NCBI GenBank assembly: GCA_047975005.1
Contig: JBKECW010000075.1
Coordinates: forward strand, 19,181 to 83,180
Source: JBKEAJ01 sp047975005
Lineage (GTDB): Bacteria; Bacteroidota; Bacteroidia; Bacteroidales; Prolixibacteraceae
Direction: 5' to 3'
DNA length: 64,000 nt
Shown here: positions 17,712 to 26,062 of the stretch, one piece after another
Position numbering within the stretch: the first letter of the stretch is position 1
How the letters are laid out: every line of letters starts with the position of its first letter
Made by a program: the position numbers and the translations under genes
Notes under the pieces: generated by a model
The model's database searches: none
Told to the model about the DNA's origin: nothing
The model's input: only the letters and a program-made list of their open reading frames with translations

Positions 17712-17723
17712 CAAATTATTATC

Positions 17724-17795
<72 letters not shown>

Positions 17796-17822
17796 CTAAT
17801 TGATTTTAAAAAATAGAATAAG

Positions 17823-19010
17823 ATGGCTAAAGAACAATTTACCAGAAACAAGGAACACCTTAATATTGGTACTATTGGACACGTAGATCATGGTAAGACT
17901 ACCCTGACTGCTGCGATAACAACAGTACTTGCTAATAGAGGTCTTTCTGAAAAACGTGCTTTCGATTCTATCGATAACGCACCGGAAGAAAAAGAGAGGG
18001 GTATTACTATTAATACTGCTCACGTAGAGTACCAAACAGCAAATCGTCACTACGCTCACGTTGACTGTCCGGGTCACGCTGACTACGTTAAAAATATGGT
18101 AACAGGTGCTGCCCAGATGGACGGCGCTATCTTGGTATGTGCAGCAACTGATGGTCCTATGCCTCAGACACGCGAGCATATCCTGCTTGCTCGTCAGGTA
18201 AACGTACCTAAAATCGTGGTTTTCTTGAATAAAGTAGACATGGTTGACGACGAGGAGTTGTTAGAGCTAGTAGAAATGGAAGTTCGTGATCTTCTTAGCT
18301 TCTATGAATTTGACGGTGATAATACACCTGTTATTTTAGGTTCTGCACTAGGCGCACTTAACGGTGAAGCTAAGTGGGAAGATAAAGTAATGGAGTTGAT
18401 GGATGCTGTTGACTCATGGATTCCTGTACCACCTCGTGATAAGGACAAGCCTTTCTTGATGCCTGTAGAGGATGTATTCTCAATTACAGGTCGTGGAACA
18501 GTAGCTACAGGTCGTATCGAAACAGGAGTTATTCATACTGGTGACGAGATGGAGATTATTGGTCTTGGAGCAGCAGGCAAGAAAACCACTTGTACCGGAG
18601 TAGAAATGTTCCGCAAAATTCTTGACGATGGTCAAGCAGGTGATAATGTTGGTCTATTGTTACGTGGTGTTGACAAGAATGAGATTAAGCGTGGTATGAT
18701 TCTAGCTAAGCCAGGGTCAATCACTCCTCATACTAAATTTAAGGCAGAGGTTTATGTCTTGAAAAAAGAAGAAGGTGGACGACACACACCATTCCACAAT
18801 AGATATCGTCCTCAGTTCTACATCCGTACTCTTGATGTTACAGGCGAGATATCTCTTCCAGAAGGACGCGAGATGGTAATGCCAGGCGACAACTTGACAA
18901 TTGATGTTGAGCTAATCACGCCAGTAGCGATCAATGTAGGACTTCGTTTCGCTATTCGCGAAGGCGGTCGTACTGTTGGTGCAGGACAGATAACTGAGAT
19001 TACACAATAA
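17823..19010 (+). CDS. tuf: elongation factor Tu
   Basis: 395-aa GTPase that delivers aminoacyl-tRNA to the ribosome. Domain 1 has the P-loop GHVDHGKT (residues 19-26), switch II DCPGH and NKVD. Domains 2 and 3 follow, with GRGTVATGRIETG and the C-terminal GGRTVGAGQITEI. Codon choice is visibly more regular than in neighbouring genes, as expected for a highly expressed gene. It is transcribed with the four tRNAs before it and ends at a strong terminator. Confidence 0.98.
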   Translation: MAKEQFTRNKEHLNIGTIGHVDHGKTTLTAAITTVLANRGLSEKRAFDSIDNAPEEKERGITINTAHVEYQTANRHYAHVDCPGHADYVKNMVTGAAQMDGAILVCAATDGPMPQTREHILLARQVNVPKIVVFLNKVDMVDDEELLELVEMEVRDLLSFYEFDGDNTPVILGSALGALNGEAKWEDKVMELMDAVDSWIPVPPRDKDKPFLMPVEDVFSITGRGTVATGRIETGVIHTGDEMEIIGLGAAGKKTTCTGVEMFRKILDDGQAGDNVGLLLRGVDKNEIKRGMILAKPGSITPHTKFKAEVYVLKKEEGGRHTPFHNRYRPQFYIRTLDVTGEISLPEGREMVMPGDNLTIDVELITPVAINVGLRFAIREGGRTVGAGQITEITQ

Positions 19011-19034
19011 TTTTAGTAGACAAGAGATATATTA

Positions 19035-19066
19035 AGTCCCAAGGAAAAATCCTTGGGACTGTTTTT
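19035..19066 (+). terminator. terminator after tuf
   Basis: AGTCCCAAGG pairs perfectly with CCTTGGGACT across AAAAAT and is followed by GTTTTT. It separates tuf from secE. Confidence 0.9.
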
Positions 19067-19067
19067 G

Positions 19068-19110
19068 CAGAATCTGGGTGTTTTGGAAGGTTCGAATCCT
19101 TCAATTCTGA
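19068..19110 (+). pseudogene. tRNA remnant: acceptor stem and T arm only
   Basis: CAGAAT (19068-19073) pairs with ATTCTG (19104-19109), six contiguous pairs with a C-A mismatch at the seventh. A perfect T arm GAAGG-TTCGAAT-CCTTC lies at 19086-19102 and base 19110 is a discriminator-like A. Only 11 bases (19075-19085) stand where the D arm, anticodon arm and variable loop should be. Many bacteria carry tRNA-Trp exactly here, between tuf and secE. It reads as a tRNA that lost its middle by internal deletion, or less likely as a functional tRNA-like minihelix. It sits two bases after the T run of the tuf terminator. Confidence 0.7.
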
Positions 19111-19166
19111 CTTTAAAGTTGCATGCTGATATTTGTATATGCGACATATACGGAAAAAAGGTAAAT

Positions 19167-19361
19167 ATGAAATTGAAAAGCTATATAGAAGAGTCATACA
19201 AAGAGTTGATGACAAAGGTTACTTGGCCGACATTAGACGAGTTACAGACGAGCGCTGGTATAGTTATGATTGCAACCGTGATAATAGCTTTACTAGTATT
19301 GGCTATGGATGCCTCGTTCAAGTATATTGTTGTTGATTTGATTTATGGTGTATTTAAATAG
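19167..19361 (+). CDS. secE: preprotein translocase subunit SecE
   Basis: 64-aa single-span form of SecE, which clamps SecY in the Sec translocon. The amphipathic region KSYIEESYKELMTKVTWPT is the conserved cytoplasmic part and about residues 30-60 form the membrane helix. A longer in-frame reading from 19053 would translate the tRNA remnant (EGSNPSIL) and is rejected; the ATG at 19167 is preceded by an A/G-rich leader. A small perfect hairpin GTATATG-CGA-CATATAC lies at 19135-19151 just before it. Confidence 0.94.
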   Translation: MKLKSYIEESYKELMTKVTWPTLDELQTSAGIVMIATVIIALLVLAMDASFKYIVVDLIYGVFK

Positions 19362-19384
19362 GCTATTTTCATGGCTCGTTGATT

Positions 19385-19933
19385 ATGACAGAACTCAAAC
19401 ATAGGTGGTATGTCCTACGTTCAGTAGGAGGAAAGGAAAAGAAGGTAAAGGAGTCTATCGAAAATGAGATGAATGGCGGGGAGTTAGCCGGCTATGTTTC
19501 TCAGGTTTTGATTCCAATGGAGAAGATTTATCAGATTAGAAACGGTAAGAAGGTTAGCAAAGATCGGAGTTTTTTTCCAGGATACGTGCTCGTTGAAGCT
19601 TCGCTAGTCGGCGAAGTGTCCCACATTTTAAAAAACATTAATAATGTGATTGGTTTCTTGGGAGAGACTAAAGGTGGAGATCCAATGCCATTAAGAGAAT
19701 CCGAAGTAAATAGAATCTTAGGACGTGTTGATGAGCTTGCAGAAGCTGATGAACTGATGAACATACCTTTTGTCATTGGAGAAACTATCAAAGTAATAGA
19801 TGGGGCATTCAATGGATTTAACGGAACTATTGAAGAAATTCATGAGGATAAGAAAAAGCTGAAGGTCATGGTTAAGATTTTTGGAAGAAAAACACCATTG
19901 GAGCTTAGCTTTATGCAGGTAGAGAGAGTGTAA
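19385..19933 (+). CDS. nusG: transcription antitermination factor NusG
   Basis: 182 aa from the ATG at 19385; an in-frame TTG two codons earlier is less likely. An NGN domain (about 1-120, with RWYVLRSVGGKEKKV and FFPGYVLVEA) is followed by a KOW domain (GETIKVIDGAFNGFNGTIEEI). NusG rides on RNA polymerase, modulates pausing, and couples to ribosomes or Rho. It sits 23 bases after secE in the standard secE-nusG-rplK order. Confidence 0.96.
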   Translation: MTELKHRWYVLRSVGGKEKKVKESIENEMNGGELAGYVSQVLIPMEKIYQIRNGKKVSKDRSFFPGYVLVEASLVGEVSHILKNINNVIGFLGETKGGDPMPLRESEVNRILGRVDELAEADELMNIPFVIGETIKVIDGAFNGFNGTIEEIHEDKKKLKVMVKIFGRKTPLELSFMQVERV

Positions 19934-19964
19934 TAAAAGAAATATATTTTTTAAATATTATATT

Positions 19965-20408
19965 ATGGCTAAAGAAGTAGCAGGATTAATTAAGTTACAG
20001 ATCAAAGGTGGTCAGGCGAACCCCTCGCCACCTGTAGGTCCAGCACTGGGAGCCAAAGGGGTTAACATTATGAACTTTTGCAAGCAGTTTAATGCTCGAA
20101 CACAAGACCAGCAAGGTAAGGTGTTGCCAGTAGTTATTACTGTTTTTGCAGATAAGTCTTTTGACTTCATAATTAAACAACCACCTATTGCCGTTTCAGT
20201 GTTAGAGGCCGCCAAGTTGAAAAGTGGATCACCGATGCCCCATACCAAAAAGGTAGGGTCTATTACGTGGGATCAGGTACGAGAGATTGCAGAGAGCAAG
20301 AAGAGCGATTTAAATTGCTTCAAGATTGAGTCTGCAATGAGCATGGTAGCAGGAACAGCGCGAAGTATGGGAGTTACAGTTACGGGTGATTCTCCATTTG
20401 AAAATTAA
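19965..20408 (+). CDS. rplK: 50S ribosomal protein L11
   Basis: 147 aa, normal length. The N-terminal domain contains the Pro-rich KGGQANPSPPVGPALGAKGV; the C-terminal domain binds the GTPase-associated region of 23S rRNA. rplA follows at 12 bases. Confidence 0.98.
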   Translation: MAKEVAGLIKLQIKGGQANPSPPVGPALGAKGVNIMNFCKQFNARTQDQQGKVLPVVITVFADKSFDFIIKQPPIAVSVLEAAKLKSGSPMPHTKKVGSITWDQVREIAESKKSDLNCFKIESAMSMVAGTARSMGVTVTGDSPFEN

Positions 20409-20420
20409 AAAATTATTGCA

Positions 20421-21119
20421 ATGGGAAAAAATTCGAAGAACAGAAGACTTGCATTAGAGAAGGTTGAAAAGGACAAAGTCTATTCGTTGGAAGAAGCTTC
20501 TAGCCTAGTAAAGGAAATCACATTTACTAAGTTTGATGCGTCTGTCGACATAGATGTGCGTCTTGGAGTAGACCCTCGTAAAGCCAATCAAATGGTACGT
20601 GGTGTTGTGTCGCTTCCACATGGCACAGGTAAAGACGTAAGAGTCTTGGCACTAGTAACACCAGAAAAAGAGGCAGAGGCAAAAGAAGCCGGTGCTGATT
20701 TTGTAGGGTTAGATGACTACATAGAGAAGATTAAAGGAGGTTGGACAGATGTAGATGTTATCATTACTATGCCACAGGTGATGGGTAAACTCGGAATGAT
20801 TGGTAGAATCTTAGGGCCACGTGGTTTGATGCCTAACCCTAAGAGCGGTACAGTAACTCCAGAGATAGGTAAAGCTGTATCCGAAGTTAAGTCTGGAAAG
20901 ATAGACTTTAAAGTTGATAAATTTGGAATTGTTCATACCTCAATAGGTAAGGTTTCTTTTGATCCTTCGAAGTTGCAGGATAATGCGTCAGAGTTTATTA
21001 ATACTATAATAAAGTTGAAGCCTTCGGCTGCTAAGGGTACTTATATCAAAAGTGTTACACTGTCAAGTACAATGAGTCCGGGTATCGCTATAGACGTTAA
21101 GTCTATAGGTGCAAATTAA
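20421..21119 (+). CDS. rplA: 50S ribosomal protein L1
   Basis: 232 aa, normal length, with the signature MGKLGMIGRILGPRGLMPNP in the middle of the protein. L1 forms the mobile stalk at the E site and in many bacteria represses the rplK-rplA mRNA; whether it does so here is not visible. Confidence 0.98.
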   Translation: MGKNSKNRRLALEKVEKDKVYSLEEASSLVKEITFTKFDASVDIDVRLGVDPRKANQMVRGVVSLPHGTGKDVRVLALVTPEKEAEAKEAGADFVGLDDYIEKIKGGWTDVDVIITMPQVMGKLGMIGRILGPRGLMPNPKSGTVTPEIGKAVSEVKSGKIDFKVDKFGIVHTSIGKVSFDPSKLQDNASEFINTIIKLKPSAAKGTYIKSVTLSSTMSPGIAIDVKSIGAN

Positions 21120-21161
21120 GAACAAGAAGTTTAATAACTTCGATTAGCGCAAAATGACAAT

Positions 21162-21686
21162 ATGAAGAAGTCAGATAAAATTGAATTGGTTAAGCAAATA
21201 ACAGAGCAACTTAATGAGACAAGCCACTTTTATTTAGTGGATATCTCAGGACTTGATGCGAGTCAGTCGTCAAAGTTGCGAGGAGAGTGCTTTGCTAAAG
21301 ATATTAAGCTAACAGTTGTGAAAAACACATTTATGGATTTAGCTCTTAAAGCATGCAATAAAGAGACTGATGAAATGAATGATGTTTTGATAGGCAACAC
21401 TGCTATAATGTTCTGTGAACAAGCGAATGCACCCGCAAAGCTGATAAAAGCAATGGCAAAATCTTTGAAAGGTAAGCCAGAGTTGAAAGCAGCTTATGCC
21501 GAGGAGTGTGTTTATGTTGGTTCAGAGCATTTGGAAGCACTAGTTAGCATTAAGTCTAAGACAGAGTTACTTGGAGATGTTATTGGTTTACTCCAATCTC
21601 CAATCAAGAATCTTGTTGGGTCTCTACAGAGTGGAGGAAGCACATTGCAAGGTCTCTTGAAAGCCTTAGAAGAAAAGGCATCATAA
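21162..21686 (+). CDS. rplJ: 50S ribosomal protein L10
   Basis: 174 aa. The N-terminal globular domain contains FYLVDISGLDASQSSKLRGE; the C-terminal helix (about 130-174) should anchor L7/L12 dimers. The spacing of 42 bases from rplA is the only larger gap in the cluster before rplL. Confidence 0.97.
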   Translation: MKKSDKIELVKQITEQLNETSHFYLVDISGLDASQSSKLRGECFAKDIKLTVVKNTFMDLALKACNKETDEMNDVLIGNTAIMFCEQANAPAKLIKAMAKSLKGKPELKAAYAEECVYVGSEHLEALVSIKSKTELLGDVIGLLQSPIKNLVGSLQSGGSTLQGLLKALEEKAS

Positions 21687-21720
21687 ACAATTTAGTAATT
21701 ATTAAAATCTTTAAAATACG

Positions 21721-22101
21721 ATGGCAGATATTAAGAAGCTAGCAGAAGAATTAGTAAATTTGACTGTTAAAGAGGTAAAAGAATTAGCAGATATCCTTAA
21801 GGATGAGTATGGTATTGAACCAGCAGCGGCAGCAGTTGCAGTTGCAGGTCCAGCAGCAGGTGGTGATGCAGGTGATGCAGCAGCAGCTCAAACAGAGTTC
21901 GATGTTATATTGAAATCTGGTGGTCAGTCAAAACTTGCAGTAGTTAAGCTTGTAAAAGAGCTTGCTGGATTAGGATTGAAAGAAGCTAAAGAAGTAGTAG
22001 ATAGCGCACCAAAGGCTATCAAAGAGAAAGTTTCAAAAGATGAAGCTGAAGCACTAAAAACTCAGTTAGAAGAAGCTGGAGCAGAGGTTGAGATTAAGTA
22101 A
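21721..22101 (+). CDS. rplL: 50S ribosomal protein L7/L12
   Basis: 126 aa. The dimerisation N-terminus (about 1-32) is joined by an Ala/Gly-rich hinge (about 36-58) to a C-terminal factor-binding domain with KLAVVKLVKELAGLGLKEAK. It recruits translational GTPases. A large hairpin follows in the gap before rpoB. Confidence 0.98.
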   Translation: MADIKKLAEELVNLTVKEVKELADILKDEYGIEPAAAAVAVAGPAAGGDAGDAAAAQTEFDVILKSGGQSKLAVVKLVKELAGLGLKEAKEVVDSAPKAIKEKVSKDEAEALKTQLEEAGAEVEIK

Positions 22102-22125
22102 TCCTCTATATATTAGTGGTTTATT

Positions 22126-22159
22126 GGTTTAGATTCTCGTTATTGCGAGAGTCTAAACC
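22126..22159 (+). terminator. rplL-rpoB intergenic hairpin (attenuator or processing site)
   Basis: GGTTTAGATTCTCG pairs with CGAGAGTCTAAACC, 14 pairs including one G-T, around a six-base loop. The downstream TTGTTGTATTT is a poor U-run, so partial termination or RNase cutting fits better than full termination, because rpoB has no clear promoter of its own. Confidence 0.6.
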
Positions 22160-22198
22160 TTGTTGTATTTGAAGATGTAGGTTCTTAATATTTTATTC

Positions 22199-25100
22199 AT
22201 GTCATATAATATACAGGGAGGACGAATTAGCTTCTCTTCCACAAAAAAAAGCTTTGATTATCCGGATTTCCTAGAAATACAGATAAAATCGTTTCGCGAC
22301 TTCTTTCAAATGGATTCCACTCCAGAGCAAAGATTGAAGGAGGGATTTCACTCTGTCTTTAATGAGTATTTTCCAATTTCGGATACTAGAAACAATTTCG
22401 TTTTAGAGTTTCTAGATTATCAAATAGATTATCCTCGCTATAGCATAGCGGAATGTGTAGATCAAGGACTTACATATAGTGTTCCTATCAAGGCAAAACT
22501 AAAACTTCTTTGTACGGATCCGGAGCATGAGGATTTTGATACGGTAGTTCAGGATGTCTATCTGGGAACTGTTCCTTATATGACAGATAGAGGTACATTT
22601 GTCATTAATGGCGCAGAGAGAGTTGTTGTATCACAGTTGCACAGGTCTCCCGGTGTATTTTTTGCACAAAGTGTGCATTCAAATGGAACGAAATTGTATT
22701 CTGCTAGAATAATACCATTCAAAGGATCATGGATTGAATTTTCTACAGATATTAATAATGTCATGTATGCTTATATTGACAGAAAAAAGAAATTGCCCGT
22801 AACTACATTATTTAGAGCTATTGGATTTGAAAGCGATAAGGATATTCTTGAAATTTTCAACCTGGCAGATGAAGTTAAGGTCAACAAAACGAACCTAAAG
22901 AAAATCATTGGCAGAAAATTAGCCGCAAGGGTTCTCAAAACATGGGTTGAGGATTTTGTTGACGAAGATACTGGCGAGGTAGTATCAATAGAAAGAAATG
23001 AAGTCATAATAGAAAGAGAAACTATTCTTGACGAGGAAAATATTGAGCAAGTTTTGGAAGCGAAAGTGCCAACAGTGTTATTGCACAAAGAGGATGCTAA
23101 CATGCAAGACTATGCTATTATATACAATACATTACACAAAGATTCGTGCAACTCCGAGAAGGAAGCTGTGACGCATATATATAGGCAACTTCGTAATGCC
23201 GAACCGCCTGATGAGGCTACGGCAAGAGAGGTTATTGATAAATTATTTTTCTCAGATAAAAGATATGATCTGGGAGATGTTGGTAGATATAGAATCAACA
23301 AAAAGTTGAATCTTAACATCGACATGAATAATAAGGTACTTACAAAAGATGATATTATTGAAATTGTAAAATACCTTATACAACTAATAAATTCTAAGAC
23401 CGATATTGATGATATCGACCACTTGAGCAACAGGCGTGTAAGAACGGTTGGAGAGCAAATGGCAACTCAATTTGGCATCGGTTTAGCAAGAATGACCCGA
23501 ACAATTCGCGAGAGAATGAATGTTAGAGATAACGAAGTGTTTACTCCAACAGACTTAATCAACTCAAAAACTTTGTCGTCGGTCATAAATTCGTTTTTTG
23601 GAACAAATGCTTTGTCGCAGTTTATGGATCAAACAAATCCTCTCGCAGAGATGACCCACAAGCGACGTATGTCAGCACTTGGACCTGGTGGTTTGTCTCG
23701 CGAACGAGCCGGATTTGAGGTTCGAGACGTACACTTTACGCACTATGGGCGTCTTTGTCCTATTGAAACACCAGAGGGACCGAATATCGGACTGATTTCG
23801 TCGCTTTGTGTTTTTGCAAAGGTTAATGATTTAGGATTTATTACAACCCCGTACAGACGCGTGTCGGACGGCGTTGTCGATCTTTCAGAGAATGGAATTA
23901 TATATCTTACTGCAGAGGAAGAAGAAGGTAAGATTATAGCACAAGCAAATGCTCCAATAGATGAGAAAGGAAATTTTGTTAACGAGAAGGTTAAGTCTAG
24001 ACTAGATGGAGACTACCCTTTAGTAGACAAAATGGAAGTTAACATGATGGATGTAGGACCTAATCAAATAGCATCGGTAGCAGCATCATTGATAACATTC
24101 TTGGAACATGATGATGCGAACCGTGCATTGATGGGATCTAACATGATGCGCCAAGCAGTTCCAATAATAAAGCCTGAATCTCCAATTGTAGGGACAGGGT
24201 TGGAAACATATGTGGCTACAGATTCTAAGATACAGGTTGTTGCCGAGAATGACGGAGTAGTCGAGTTTGTTGATTCCGATACAATCTCTATAAAATATAA
24301 TCTAACAGATGATGAGAAATTTGTAAGTTTTGATTCGGATGTTAAGACATACAAACTTCCAAAATACAGGAAAACAAATCAGAGCACATGCGTAGACCTA
24401 AAACCTATTGTGACTAAAAAACAAAAAGTTGCAAAAGGTCAGGTGCTTACTGAAGGATATGCAACAGAGCAAGGAGAATTGGCGCTTGGACGCAATCTGA
24501 TGGTTGCTTTTATGCCATGGCAAGGGTATAACTACGAGGATGCTATTGTTGTTTCTGAACGTGTTGTTTCTGACGATGTGTTTACATCTATTCACATAGA
24601 TGAATATTCTCTAGAGGTACGTGATACAAAGCGAGGCATTGAGGAATTTACAGCAGATATACCTAATATTAGCGAGGATGCTACCAAAGACCTTGACGAG
24701 AATGGAATGATAAGGATTGGAGCAAGAGTTAAGCCTGGTGACATTCTTATCGGAAAAATCACCCCTAAAGGCGAGTCAGATCCTTCTCCTGAGGAGAAAT
24801 TACTTCGTGCGATATTTGGAGATAAGGCAGGAGATGTAAAAGATGCATCATTGAAAGCATCTGCCTCATTGAAAGGAGTTGTCGTTGAGAAGAAGCTTTT
24901 TTCTCGAATAGAAAAAGACAAGAAAAGCAAGAACACTCATAAAGAGCGATTAGAGCAAAGAGAAACGGTATTTGAGAAAGAAGTAATTGCAGTAAAAACG
25001 ATATTGATAGACAAGCTGTGGACTCTTCTCGAAGGCTGTACTTCTTCTGGAGTTAAGGATTACCTAGGGCAGGAATATATCTCAAAGAGCAGTAAGTTTA

Positions 25101-26011
25101 CGGTAAAGAGACTAGAAGATATCGACTACTATAACATAAATCCGAATAACTGGTGTTCAGACGCCCGGATTTCAGCAATGGTTACAGAGTTGATTTATAA
25201 TTTTATTTCAAAGTGCAAGGCACTAGAAGCAAGACTGAAAAGAGACAGATATAGTTTAAGTATTGGAGACGAGTTGCCTACAGGAATAGTAAAACTAGCA
25301 AAAATATACATCGCCAAGAAGCGTAAACTTCAGGTAGGAGATAAGATGGCAGGAAGACATGGTAACAAAGGTATTGTGTCTTGTATTGTTCGTCAGGAGG
25401 ATATGCCGTTTATGGAGGATGGAACACCAGTAGATATTGTGCTAAATCCACTTGGAGTGCCATCTCGTATGAACTTGGGGCAAATATACGAGACTGTTCT
25501 TGGATGGGCAGGAAAGCGATTGGGAATTAAGTTTGCAACACCAATCTTTGACGGAGCATCGATAAATCAGATTACAGATTTTACCAACAAGGCGGGGGTT
25601 CCTGAGTTTGGTCGTACAAAATTATATGATGGTCGTACAGGAGTTCAATTTGACCAAGAGGCAACAGTAGGTGTCATTTACATGATGAAACTGGGGCACA
25701 TGGTTGAAGATAAGATGCATGCTCGTTCCATCGGGCCTTACTCTCTTATTACGCAGCAGCCTTTGGGAGGTAAAGCTCAGTTTGGGGGGCAGCGTTTTGG
25801 AGAAATGGAAGTGTGGGCACTAGAAGCATTTGGGGCATCGCATATACTCCAAGAGATGTTGACAGTTAAGTCTGATGATGTACTAGGGCGTGCCAAGACC
25901 TATGAGTCGATAGTGAAAGGAGAGCCTATGCCAGAGCCGGGTATGCCCGAGTCTCTAAATGTGCTTTTACACGAGCTTCGAGGTTTGGGGCTAAGTGTAA
26001 CAATGGACTAA
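22199..26011 (+). CDS. rpoB: DNA-directed RNA polymerase subunit beta
   Basis: 1270-aa catalytic core subunit. Rif-region sequences are visible (FFGTNALSQFMDQTNPLAEMTHKRR), as are PIETPEGPNIGLI, the GDKMAGRHGNKG catalytic loop near the C-terminal third, and the C-terminal HELRGLGL that contacts beta-prime. Length is typical of Bacteroidota. At the common rifampicin-contact positions the residues look sensitive-type (SQFMDQ, THKRR). Confidence 0.98.
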   Translation: MSYNIQGGRISFSSTKKSFDYPDFLEIQIKSFRDFFQMDSTPEQRLKEGFHSVFNEYFPISDTRNNFVLEFLDYQIDYPRYSIAECVDQGLTYSVPIKAKLKLLCTDPEHEDFDTVVQDVYLGTVPYMTDRGTFVINGAERVVVSQLHRSPGVFFAQSVHSNGTKLYSARIIPFKGSWIEFSTDINNVMYAYIDRKKKLPVTTLFRAIGFESDKDILEIFNLADEVKVNKTNLKKIIGRKLAARVLKTWVEDFVDEDTGEVVSIERNEVIIERETILDEENIEQVLEAKVPTVLLHKEDANMQDYAIIYNTLHKDSCNSEKEAVTHIYRQLRNAEPPDEATAREVIDKLFFSDKRYDLGDVGRYRINKKLNLNIDMNNKVLTKDDIIEIVKYLIQLINSKTDIDDIDHLSNRRVRTVGEQMATQFGIGLARMTRTIRERMNVRDNEVFTPTDLINSKTLSSVINSFFGTNALSQFMDQTNPLAEMTHKRRMSALGPGGLSRERAGFEVRDVHFTHYGRLCPIETPEGPNIGLISSLCVFAKVNDLGFITTPYRRVSDGVVDLSENGIIYLTAEEEEGKIIAQANAPIDEKGNFVNEKVKSRLDGDYPLVDKMEVNMMDVGPNQIASVAASLITFLEHDDANRALMGSNMMRQAVPIIKPESPIVGTGLETYVATDSKIQVVAENDGVVEFVDSDTISIKYNLTDDEKFVSFDSDVKTYKLPKYRKTNQSTCVDLKPIVTKKQKVAKGQVLTEGYATEQGELALGRNLMVAFMPWQGYNYEDAIVVSERVVSDDVFTSIHIDEYSLEVRDTKRGIEEFTADIPNISEDATKDLDENGMIRIGARVKPGDILIGKITPKGESDPSPEEKLLRAIFGDKAGDVKDASLKASASLKGVVVEKKLFSRIEKDKKSKNTHKERLEQRETVFEKEVIAVKTILIDKLWTLLEGCTSSGVKDYLGQEYISKSSKFTVKRLEDIDYYNINPNNWCSDARISAMVTELIYNFISKCKALEARLKRDRYSLSIGDELPTGIVKLAKIYIAKKRKLQVGDKMAGRHGNKGIVSCIVRQEDMPFMEDGTPVDIVLNPLGVPSRMNLGQIYETVLGWAGKRLGIKFATPIFDGASINQITDFTNKAGVPEFGRTKLYDGRTGVQFDQEATVGVIYMMKLGHMVEDKMHARSIGPYSLITQQPLGGKAQFGGQRFGEMEVWALEAFGASHILQEMLTVKSDDVLGRAKTYESIVKGEPMPEPGMPESLNVLLHELRGLGLSVTMD

Positions 26012-26062
26012 TGAGAATCAGGATTTAGAATTTAAAAAACAACAACATAACAATTTGTAGTT

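Noticed and set aside
17394..17714. 106-residue minus-strand frame across the Thr, Tyr and Gly tRNAs
   Set aside because: It is a reading of tRNA genes on the wrong strand; the typical Arg/Pro/Thr motifs of translated tRNAs show this.
19053..19166. N-terminal extension of SecE to 19053
   Set aside because: It would translate the tRNA remnant (EGSNPS is the mark of a T arm) and breaks the family length.
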